A DNA stretch of 64,000 nt from NCBI GenBank assembly GCA_019915135.1, contig JAHLMK010000004.1:744001-808000 (forward strand). Reading direction: 5' to 3'. The notes beneath the pieces were generated by a model. That model made no database searches and had not been told where the DNA came from. It saw only the letters and a list, made by a program, of their open reading frames with translations. Position 1 is the stretch's first letter. Each line of letters opens with the position of its first letter. Positions 1 to 8,058 of the stretch are shown here, piece by piece. This DNA comes from Strobilurus pachycystidiatus (lineage: Eukaryota > Basidiomycota > Agaricomycetes > Agaricales > Physalacriaceae). The translations under genes were made by a program, and so were the position numbers.

Positions 1-647
1 GACAGGGAGGTTAGATATGGGGCGTGGGCGAACGAGGGCATGGTTATCTGTCGCCCTCCCCAAATCAGTGGGAAGAATGAATCGGTGTCTTTGACCTCGA
101 GGGATTCGAGGCGCAGAAACGGGCCCTCCATGCTCTGGTGGTTTGCGTCGAACGTAATCGGAAGGAGGCAGAGGGAGACAACGGTCCAGCGGTCTGAATC
201 TGTGCAGAGGAGCTTGAGAATCTTGATGGGGAGATGCTCAACCGTTGAATGGTCGGTGATCCAGTGGCGGATGTGGGATGACAGCGGCGCACTGGGTAGC
301 AATTGATGTAGATAGCCACGCAAACGGGAGAGAATGAGCATGTTGGTACGCGCGCGGACGGTGGAGTCTTTGTCACTTGGGAGGTACATGTCTAGGTAGA
401 TCGGGATTGGATGAAAGGTTAGGGCAGCAGCGCGCCAGTGCTTGTTGACATAAAGAGCGGGAAACTCTTTTTTGTCGGGCATCGTGATGAGAGTAGCGTA
501 TGGCCCATCGAGACGGCGGTGCATGATGTCTGGTTTGCACAACGTGAAAATTGCAAGCAACAGTTCGACCGGGAGGTCTGACGCTGCGGAGATTGGGCCC
601 AAGCCAAAGCTGAGGAGGCCTGTCAAGCGCGGTAGCAGCGGAGACAT
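1..647 (-). CDS. F-box-like domain protein, 5' part only
   Basis: An uninterrupted reading frame enters from the window edge and begins at the ATG at 645-647, giving about 215 N-terminal residues; the C terminus lies outside the window. Residues 30-42 read DLPVELLLAIFTL, the usual first helix of the F-box-like domain of Agaricomycete proteins, followed by a segment with KHWRAAALTFHPIPIYLDMY, where such proteins describe the neighbouring helix and the start of a leucine-rich region. The family is greatly expanded in mushrooms and its members are presumed substrate receptors of SCF ubiquitin ligases, but individual substrates are unknown. The F-box call rests on this short motif and general layout only; the start is the first ATG in frame after a stretch without another Met. 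Confidence 0.65.
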   Translation of the reverse strand, partial: MSPLLPRLTGLLSFGLGPISAASDLPVELLLAIFTLCKPDIMHRRLDGPYATLITMPDKKEFPALYVNKHWRAAALTFHPIPIYLDMYLPSDKDSTVRARTNMLILSRLRGYLHQLLPSAPLSSHIRHWITDHSTVEHLPIKILKLLCTDSDRWTVVSLCLLPITFDANHQSMEGPFLRLESLEVKDTDSFFPLIWGGRQITMPSFAHAPYLTSL

Positions 648-1695
648 GAGTGTTGCTGCGAAAGCCTGAAGCACTGCAGTTTGTGAAACGGGTAGATGCC
701 TACCATATAGACCACTACTTTATACGATAAAAACGGGCCGGGCTGTACGTAAGAGAGCGCAGAGAGGGCGATGCGAGGAAGCGTTGCAAAAGTGAAGTGA
801 AGAGAGCGCTTATGTGGTAGTACACAGCCACATCCACAGCTTGCGTTCGTGCCACGTTCACGACACGTCCGTTCGTGTTTCTTTGGAAGAAAGCACCGAA
901 GCAGGCGTTGATTTGGAGGATTGTACCACCATGAGCAGTGATGCTTAGATCTGTGTAGCAAGCTGTTTGTCTGGAATAGCGGGAAAGGAGAGTGCAGACA
1001 TTGACCACTTCCCATTGGAAATGCGTGGACATCACGCGACGTGTCGTCCTTGACTTGCTCCGTAGCGCAGGAGGAGGTGTGATGGAGAGGCAGATACCTA
1101 AGTGTACAACCGTCTCAAAAATCTAGTATGGAAGGTTTGGGACCTCTTGTAAGGCCATGCTTCATAAGTTGGTCGAAGGAAGGAGCGCGTAATGATGGAA
1201 GTCATTGAGATGAGGCTTCCATAGGTACCACCTTCCGAACCAATTCTAAAGTCTTCTGACTAGACAGCGAGATCATAGATAAGACAAGGGGACAGGCGGT
1301 GCCAGTGGGTGTGAGGAACATTCAGCACGTCGGTAGCGCGGATCATATATAAGAAGGCTTGAAGAATGCGCAGACAGAAGCCTTCTTGCGGGGAGGGCCT
1401 ATCGTGATTTTCCTCTCGTGCGCTGACGAACAAGAAATTGTGACTGTGGCCCATGAAAGTGCAAGACAAGAAAACAGGACTCGCAAGCGCTGCCAAACAA
1501 ACGCTAAGGATCCGGTGAACAACAGCCAAACAACTCTATTACACACTTAACCTTTTGCCTTTTCAAGCTTCTCCACCTTCGTTTGCTTGCCTGCTTAATT
1601 GCTCGCTTTTACCCCACAGGTGTTCACTCACTCTGTCGGACAATCTACCCCTACAAGCTATTTCATCAATTACGACGACCAGCAACAGCAACGCG
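648..1695. other. intergenic region, no gene seen
   Basis: No frame here has the length, codon use or splice structure of a gene. It should hold the promoter of the F-box-like gene (leftwards) and of the Ser/Pro-rich gene (rightwards). A TATATAAG box-like string lies near 1345, about 350 bases before the chosen start at 1696, and the 140 bases before that start are rich in pyrimidines, as is common in basidiomycete 5' leaders. No function is shown for either. Confidence 0.5.
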
Positions 1696-3025
1696 ATGCT
1701 GACCCTCGCTGTCATTCTCCCCACGCACAGCGATGACCGTCTCGGTGTCGAGACCCAGCTCACCGAACAGCCGCAGGTCGAGATACTCAAAGAGCGGCTG
1801 CTGCGTCTGGAAGCGTCGGAATACCTTGCCGAGCTCTTCCCGAACGCTCCTCTCGACCAGCTCACCACCGACGAGGGCGTTTGGGTCTACGTCCTACAAT
1901 CCCCTTCCGCCCTCACCCAGCCCGACGGCGTGGTTCTTAGTCCCGACGCGGAAATCGCCCAAGCCCAGATATCCGCCCTCTTTGCCAGCTCGCCGATCTT
2001 CGAGATGGAGCCCAGCACCGGTTCCGGGGCTCTGTCACCCTCATCCGCCTCGCTCAAATCCCCCATTTCGTCTCAGCCATCGTCACTGCGCTCCCAAAGG
2101 TCGCCTGCCTCTCAATTCAAAGCGCGTCCCTTGCCATCGACCACCCGCTCCCCCGACATCGTTCCACGCCCTACACGAGCGGCGCTTCTCAGACAGACAT
2201 CCGCCGGCTCGCCCGCAAACCCTTCGTATCACCAACCCGTGGGCAAGCCACGCATGTCGCTCACAAAGGAGCGTCTGCAGGAGACGTTCGATGGCGTACC
2301 GGGGCACAAGCGCAGAGAGAGCATTCAAGTGGCGTCGACAAACAAACCCAAGATCACCCCGCGATTGACCAAGGCCGCTGCGCTGAGATTGGGCATCGAG
2401 CTGCCCAAAGTGGAGAGGCCGAAGCCGCAGAAGGTTGAGACGGCCCCAGTGAGAAAGGAGGTACCCAAAGCTCAGCCCGAGTTGCATAGGCGCGCGTCCA
2501 GCGTGGCCATCGCGCCGCCGTCGATAGCGCCGAGGCTGAATCGCTCTGCGACATTAAGGACACAGCCAAAGGCGCCGCCCACGAGTTTTATGTGTAAGCG
2601 TGGCTCCTTTCTTTTATCTGCCACCGACTTTGATGCTCATCAAAACGTTTATAGTCAGAACCCCTACAGGCACCCCTTCACGCCCTTCCTCCTCGCAATC
2701 CATGCGCCGCCCGTCATCCGTCCAATCCCAAGTGGCGCGTCCACCGTCTACCTCCCGCCCTTCACTGCACAACGCGTTCCCGTCTACAAATTCTGTCGCG
2801 TCGACTTCGTCTACGACCTCAGATCCTTTCAACGATGATAATAACATCAATGGGAATGGCAATGGCAAGGTCACGCCGAAACCGCTGAAACCTGTACGCG
2901 CGCCTAGTATCGTGCCCAGAACCAATAAGAGCGCGGCCTTGAGGGCGGCGAAGAAGGAGGAGGAGGAGAGGGCGAAACTGGAGAAGGAGAGGAAGGCGAA
3001 CAGGAGGAAGACGTTGATGGTCTGA
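1696..3025 (+). CDS. Ser/Pro-rich, mostly disordered protein with four copies of a basic motif
   Basis: Two exons, 1696-2593 and 2655-3025, joined over an intron with a GTAAGC donor, give 422 residues; joining restores one frame across the junction. An in-frame extension to 1555 is possible, but that sequence looks like a pyrimidine-rich leader. I do not recognise the protein. Residues 1-100 may fold (a short helix-rich part ending in GVWVYVLQS); the rest is Ser, Pro, Arg and Lys rich and probably disordered. A 12-residue motif, I-x-P-R-x-x-[R/K]-[A/S]-A-x-L-R, occurs four times: at about 155, 220, 277 and 385. An Asn/Gly-rich linker precedes the last copy, and a charged helix (KKEEEERAKLEKERKANRRK) follows it at the C terminus. 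The repeated motif suggests a short linear binding site used several times, which is inference. Confidence 0.8.
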
Positions 3026-3421
3026 GGAGGAGAGGGAGATGATCGTATTGAGGTGGAGACGTGCGGGAGGACTGTATGGGGAGGGAGTATACACGGGCTG
3101 GCTGCTGAGGGTGGTTAATGATTAAAAGTATCTATCATGTCGTGTGCGCTGGCGCCCAGTATGCTTGCTTTTCTCGTCTCTTTGTTTACCTTGACGTGTT
3201 GTTTCGTTTAGTTATGTATCGTGGAGTTTATATTTCGGTGTCACTGTTTCGATTGGGAGGGCTAGAGTTGCTATCGGAGGCCAGAAGTAGGAAGACTATG
3301 GGGGGAGTATGAAATGGAGGCTCAGCAGCTCAGCAAGACTGTTTGTGCCGTACCCAGTCAAGATTTAGCAGCGTCTACATAGGAATGATCATGAGCACAG
3401 TGTACACTGCATTAAGATGGG
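3026..3421. other. intergenic region before the inverted-repeat element
   Basis: This is the 3' flank of the Ser/Pro-rich gene. It contains T-rich, GTGT-containing sequence as expected of a fungal 3' untranslated region and terminator, but no single signal can be named. No gene is supported. Confidence 0.4.
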
Positions 3422-3428
3422 CTTGGGT

Positions 3429-3474
3429 TACCGTAAGCGGAAGGGCCAAGGTTGCTTTTCGATTTTTTGTGTCA
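3429..3474 (+). repeat. Left terminal inverted repeat (46 bp)
   Basis: This is a perfect reverse-complement match to 4209-4254. The outer end abuts the direct repeat CTTGGGT at 3422-3428. Confidence 0.85.
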
Positions 3475-4208
3475 AATCTCGACTGCCGTTCAGTAGGTCA
3501 CCAGTTCAATCCTAGCGGAATGCAAATGTTGTACTCAGTGTGTCCATCCCGAGAACCTTCTGAGACCAGGAGTGGCTCTCAGATAGTCTGGCCCAGGATA
3601 GTCATTACAAAGAAGGCTGACGAGACACATGTAGCCCCCAATTTAGAAGTTTTGAGATGTGGCGCGATTTCGGATCTATCACGTGATTGGCACACGTCCA
3701 CTTGTCCTCGACCAATCAACCTCAGATGGCAGACCCTAAGATGCATCCAGAAGCTCTATGAGATGTATACCTGCAGAGAGGAGTCTAGCACCTCACTTTC
3801 CAACCCTTCCCAATGTACTTACAGTAGTAACTTACTTGCCTATTTGCACAATGCAAAATTTGTGCACTTCAACGGCGGAACATCTTCTGGGGATCTATCC
3901 AAGTGATGTGAGAGTCCCTCAGGTGTGTAGAGGTTGACTGAGGACTTTTTGCTGGGCCCTCCCCCCCTTAGGACTGACATTCCCTACTTAGTGGAGATTT
4001 CTGATCACTGTCTGAGGTTTATGGCTCTGATAGCTCCCGGCATTGTGATTGATGCGTCTCTACACACCCAGTGGCTTCCGGGACTGATTAAAAGCCTGAC
4101 AGAGTAACTCAGATAGCGCTAATAGCCTGCATGTTCATGATAAGTCGGTTAAAAAGACCGCTACATGCAGTAATTGAACGGGTGACCACCGACTTCGACA
4201 AGTGCGAA

Positions 4209-4254
4209 TGACACAAAAAATCGAAAAGCAACCTTGGCCCTTCCGCTTACGGTA
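4209..4254 (-). repeat. Right terminal inverted repeat (46 bp)
   Basis: This is a perfect reverse-complement match to 3429-3474. The outer end abuts the second copy of CTTGGGT at 4255-4261. Confidence 0.85.
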
Positions 4255-4400
4255 CTTGGGTGCCGGGATGATGGGATTTGGGTGGCTGCCGGGAGCCGGG
4301 CAGTGGCAAATCTGGCGATACGTGTTACCTCGCACTGAGGGAGTCTGTAGAAGGCCACTGCTCAGTGGATTTGACAACATTAACTCCAGGACCGATGTCC

Positions 4401-4584
4401 CAGGAGTTCTGACTTCTGACTTCTCAATTTCGAGTTCTAACTTCTCAGTTCTCAAGACTCAAGATACAAGATACAAGATACAAGATTCAAGATTCAAAGT
4501 GTGTTAGAGTAACTGTAATTGTATGTCGAAAACTGTCAGGTAACAGGTTACAGGTGACAGGTCAAAGGTAACAGGTTACAGGTT
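4401..4584. repeat. Patch of short degenerate tandem repeats
   Basis: Three adjoining tracts are visible. The first (about 4401-4450) repeats variants of AGTTCTGACTTCTCA. The second (about 4452-4498) repeats ATACAAG and ATTCAAG heptamers. The third (about 4536-4584) repeats AACAGGTTACAGGTGACAGG-like units. They sit between the inverted-repeat element and the tRNA genes, and no coding use is apparent. Confidence 0.7.
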
Positions 4585-4630
4585 TCATTGTTTCAATGAA
4601 TCAGATTTCAATAAATAAAATCCACAGTAC

Positions 4631-4636
4631 AAAAAA
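4631..4636 (-). terminator. Pol III terminator for tRNA-Leu(CAG)
   Basis: Six T residues on the minus strand lie 27 bases beyond the 3' end of the tRNA. This is the first T run of at least four downstream. Confidence 0.55.
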
Positions 4637-4663
4637 TGACACGAAAGGCACCTGGCAAATGAT

Positions 4664-4760
4664 TGACAACTGTGAGACTCGAACTCACGCTCTTTCGAAC
4701 TAGATAGGTCTCACAAGGTAAAGCCTGATTCTAGCGCCTTAACCACTCGGCCAAGTTGCC
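4664..4760 (-). tRNA. tRNA-Leu (anticodon CAG), intron-containing
   Basis: The acceptor arm GGCAACT pairs with AGTTGTC and the discriminator is A. The D arm reads GGCCGAGTGGTTAAGGC, the anticodon stem is CTAGA/TCTAG, and there is a long variable arm (class II tRNA) and a T arm with GTTCGAGT. The anticodon CAG is at 4725-4727, and an 18-base intron (4706-4723) follows position 37 in the canonical place. The acceptor stem resembles yeast tRNA-Ser, but the anticodon, the A discriminator and the Leu-type variable arm favour leucine. An A run at 4631-4636 (T6 on the transcribed strand) can end Pol III transcription. Confidence 0.85.
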
Positions 4761-4775
4761 ATACACATTCCACGC

Positions 4776-4846
4776 GTGGCGCATTCAGAGGCACAAGTTT
4801 AACCACCTGAGCTGCGAGCTGTTAAGTGTGGCGCGCTCTGAGGCAC
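4776..4846. repeat. Pair of 19-bp direct repeats between the two tRNA genes
   Basis: GTGGCGC(N5)GAGGCAC occurs at 4776-4794 and again at 4828-4846, with three mismatches in the middle. Both lie in the 161-base gap between the divergent tRNA-Leu genes. Their role is unknown. Confidence 0.5.
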
Positions 4847-4921
4847 CCGTAACATATGATGTCAGTGTAGCCTGATTCATAGCCTTGCCCAATGAAGACA
4901 CAACTTGTGCACACGGCGCAC

Positions 4922-5029
4922 GGTGAGGTGGCCGAGCGGTCTAAGGCGCCAGACTAAGGATCAGCTTGCAGTAGCAAGCACAGACATATCTGGTCCGAAA
5001 GGGCATGGGTTCGAATCCCATCCTCATCA
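4922..5029 (+). tRNA. tRNA-Leu (anticodon AAG), intron-containing
   Basis: The acceptor stem GGTGAGG/CCTCATC is complete and the discriminator is A (5029). The D arm is GGCCGAGCGGTCTAAGGC and the anticodon stem CCAGA/TCTGG. The variable arm TCCGAAAGGGC is typical of fungal tRNA-Leu, and the T loop is TTCGAAT between GGG/CCC pairs. The anticodon AAG is at 4956-4958. A 28-base intron (4960-4987) follows base 37. The gene is transcribed away from tRNA-Leu(CAG). Confidence 0.92.
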
Positions 5030-5035
5030 TCAAAC

Positions 5036-5040
5036 TTTTT
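5036..5040 (+). terminator. Pol III terminator for tRNA-Leu(AAG)
   Basis: A run of five T lies 6 bases after the tRNA, and a second T run follows about 8 bases later. Confidence 0.75.
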
Positions 5041-5628
5041 GACCCTTTTTGTGACGCCACACTTGTGACCACTCAGCACTGACGGTTTGACCACTGACCA
5101 CTTGGCAATGAGGACCAGGCTGCAGGCAATCACGACTCTTAGGGCCTTAAGGCGCATTTTGGCTACATGTGATCTCAAAGCCTCAAGCGAGTCGTACCAT
5201 CCTCCGCAACCTCGACGCTGGGTGCACACCCCTCTCATTGTTTCCTGTCTGGCGAGGTGAATAACCACCACAGCCGAAGGACCAAGAAGGCGTCACGACG
5301 AGTTGCCTATTCAAGATCGCGGGAACAAAATGATTCCTTGACGTACTTCTGAAGCGAGCTGGCTCGTCCGTGCTTCCTTGATCTTGCGAGCCGGGAAACA
5401 AAAGTGGTACGTGAAGTCAGCCAAAACCGTAATGAGCAACATGATGGAAACAGCCGTCCACTCACCGTATCGTAAGCGCACGTATTTCCCCAGCGCCGGG
5501 AAACCCGTTGCATCGGAGCTACAGTATGGTCTCGGTCGAGCTAATATCAAGAAGACTTGAAGAACGAGAGGGTGTTAGTTTACGTTGAAGACATTCGATC
5601 GGGTGCAGTTGGAAAATCAGATCCAGAC
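5041..5628. other. intergenic region between tRNA-Leu and the GH29 relic
   Basis: No gene is seen. This may include unrecognisable 3' sequence of the decayed fucosidase gene, whose recognisable part stops near 5629. Confidence 0.4.
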
Positions 5629-8058
5629 TTACTCAGACTGATTCCCATTCTTGGGCACGAGATCGACGAGAGTCTGTACGATCCCGGTGGCGCCCTTACA
5701 CGAGCTCGCATCGGTTGCGGCATTGTCAACCCAGGTGAGAGGATCCATCCTTCGCCAGACTCCCACCTCCGTGTCTGGACTCTGAGTAGCACGGTTAGTG
5801 GCATATTCCGACGTGTCCGAGATCTGGAACAGCGCCACATCTTGTGATGATTGATTCAAGCAGTATCGAGCTGGAGGGATCTGCCAAGGGCAAGACCTAC
5901 TGTTGTTGATCGTAACCTGGCGATTGCTCGCCATCGGGCGTTGTTGATAGATCTGGGCTGCGAACTCCAATATTCTGTTCTCACCACCAATGTCGCATCA
6001 CTTGGAAGTTGTTGACCAAAGGTAAGATTATCAGACCGGCAAGATCCAGTATGTGGGGAAGATGTATGTCAGTGAGGTAATCCGGGGTGTTTAAGCGTCC
6101 TGTTTTACGGATTCAGAATAGAGGCATTTGCCGCGTTATGTGAAAGTCCGCCTGGCCATGCCCCAAATCCCTTCAGTGCGTGGGTAAGCATGGGTCATCG
6201 GAGTCTTGAACATTCGGTAACGAGAATTTGCGCCTCTATGCAGGTCAGGTATCTCCCTTTTCGATGTCTCGGAGAATTCTGCGACTAGGTCGCGTTTGCG
6301 ACCGAGATGACCGCTGCTTTGGTGGGTCGAGTTTCTGGTGTCAGAGAGACTGAACCATGATGTTTCCAGGAAGTCATCTTAGTTGAGCAAGGAACGAGAA
6401 AAATCGGACCCACCGTGACTATCACAAGATACCTCGCTCCCGCACGGTCCAAAGTTCGATTCGATCCACTTGCTAGTGTTGAATTTAGAGGCAGTGATGT
6501 TCGTGATGAAATCCTCGTAAATGACGCTCTGATCATGAGAATAGGATATGAGCCGTCGGGGAATCACTGGCAATACAAAGTTGACATACGGGCACGTACA
6601 GGCCCGTACGTCGCCATATCATGAGCTCAGGTCGCTATCAGGACCTAGGTTTGTGCATGAGCTAGCTAATGATGGTCGATGCTCCGTTGCATTCATAGGG
6701 CGGCGTAACAAATTTTTGAAATGATTCGTCGTTGTACTCGCGTTTGCCTAGTACACCTGGGAGCTTAGCCTGTGAGTTTAGCCGCATAGAACCGTTCTAC
6801 AATACGAATACCCAAGGTTGGAAGCTGTAAACTCTCCTGGAGAATGCTACACGTCGTATCAGTATTACTGGTCATTTGAATGAGCTCAGAATAATCTCAC
6901 AATATGCCGAACCAGAGACAAACATCGACACGCCCATTCTGGAGTCTCACGAGCGCTTAGAGGCTCGGCATCAACTGTCCATGTCTCCGCGACAGAGTCC
7001 TCAGCAGGCACTTCTGAAGAATGACCGACAGTCTGTCCGTCTGCAGACTTGATGGACCGCAGAAGCCATTACAAACGCCAGAAATAAGAACATCGATCGT
7101 AACTTGATCTCCACGTACGAGTCGCTGTATCTTCCCTTGGGCCAGCGTTTCGACGCCATTCCCAGATATCTCGAGGTGGAGCTCCGTCGCAATGTTCGCA
7201 CTCGATGAGGCAACTGCTGGTTAGAAATACGTGGGCTACATGTTGGCCACCGTCACCTCGACAAGGACTCGGACGCGCGGACTCCGAGGGATGATGAGAT
7301 TGCCATGGCGACTACATGTACGCGTTCAGCGGTGTTGAAAACAGGTAGATAATGCTCGTCAGGAGCTTCTCCGGAAGTTCGGAACTCGACTCTTGGAAAT
7401 GTGGCTCGAATCCAGTTCAGCTGCGTAAGCGAAACCAAGAGCCCGAGCCATATCAGAGCCAAGAGGACGACGAACGATAGAACAACACCGAAATTCAAGA
7501 TCAACCATCGCCACCAATGACCGCGTAAGCTAAGGTACATTGAAGCCAGTCAAACTGCGACGTCATGAGAACGAAGCTCACCTCATGTTCAATTGCGTTG
7601 GACGGTCTGAGTACAAGCATCCTGGAAGATTAGAGAAAACTAGCCAACAAACTCGTGAGTTACCATTTCCCGTATGAGCGGCCAAATAAAGCCTTTCATG
7701 GGAGAAACCTCACAATTTACCGCGTCCGACTCGGCCATATAGACGAAATGAATATCTTGTGTGTATGTTGGCTCAGGGAGAAAGATGACCTGACTATTGG
7801 ATATCACATTATCTAGTCCGGTTCCCCCTAAGGTGAGAAGAACATACCTCGTTGGAGCACACCCCAAGATGCCAAGGAGAAATGCACATATAGACATTCC
7901 GTCGTGAACAAGCTGTACGAGTCAGGTCTGAAGTCGGTAGTGCCAACCGGCGATGTTGCTTGAATGTCGAAGTATGGTTGGAGGTCAACAGTTGAGTTTG
8001 GGAAAGCAGGTAGGAGCTTACCTGGCGCATGTAGCGCTAAGATTGGCAGAGAAAACAT
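5629..8058 (-). pseudogene. Decayed alpha-L-fucosidase (GH29) gene
   Basis: Read on the minus strand, fragments in changing frames follow the order of fungal GH29 alpha-L-fucosidases. A leader and STVDLQPYF lie near 8000, LPEPTYTQDIHFVY near 7770, PVFNTAERVHVVAMAI near 7310, and ELHLEISGNGVETLAQGKIQ near 7150. ARETPEW lies near 6950, YEDFITNITASKFNTSKW near 6500, ARYLVIVT near 6420, and DLHRG near 6230. CDIGGENRILEFAAQIYQQ lies near 5960, and GIVQTLVDLVPKNGN near 5650. The CDIGG segment matches the family's nucleophile region, but the Trp codon expected just before it is TGA (5998-6000). Frameshifts, other stops and a lost 3' end show it is not functional. The family removes terminal fucose from glycans outside the cell. 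Confidence 0.8.

Larger units (their letters stand above)
3429..4254. mobile_element. Non-autonomous DNA-transposon-like element (MITE-like), 826 bp
   Basis: The element is bounded by 46-bp perfect terminal inverted repeats that begin TACCGTAAGCGGAAGGGCC at each outer end (3429-3474 on the plus strand; 4254-4209 on the minus strand). Similarity continues imperfectly inward, with a shared GGTCACC then GTTCAAT. The 7-bp sequence CTTGGGT lies immediately outside both ends (3422-3428 and 4255-4261), as expected of a target-site duplication. The interior holds open frames but nothing resembling a transposase, so this would be a non-autonomous element mobilised in trans. A 7-bp (perhaps decayed 8-bp) duplication would be compatible with the hAT superfamily, but the superfamily cannot be assigned from one copy. 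Confidence 0.75.

Noticed and set aside
715..1035. Overlapping minus-strand frames upstream of the F-box-like gene
   Set aside because: They do not join the F-box frame, lack recognisable motifs and probably lie in the promoter.
3343..3906. 187-codon open frame overlapping the left end of the inverted-repeat element
   Set aside because: It runs across the element boundary and encodes the terminal repeat itself; no known protein family and no splice structure.
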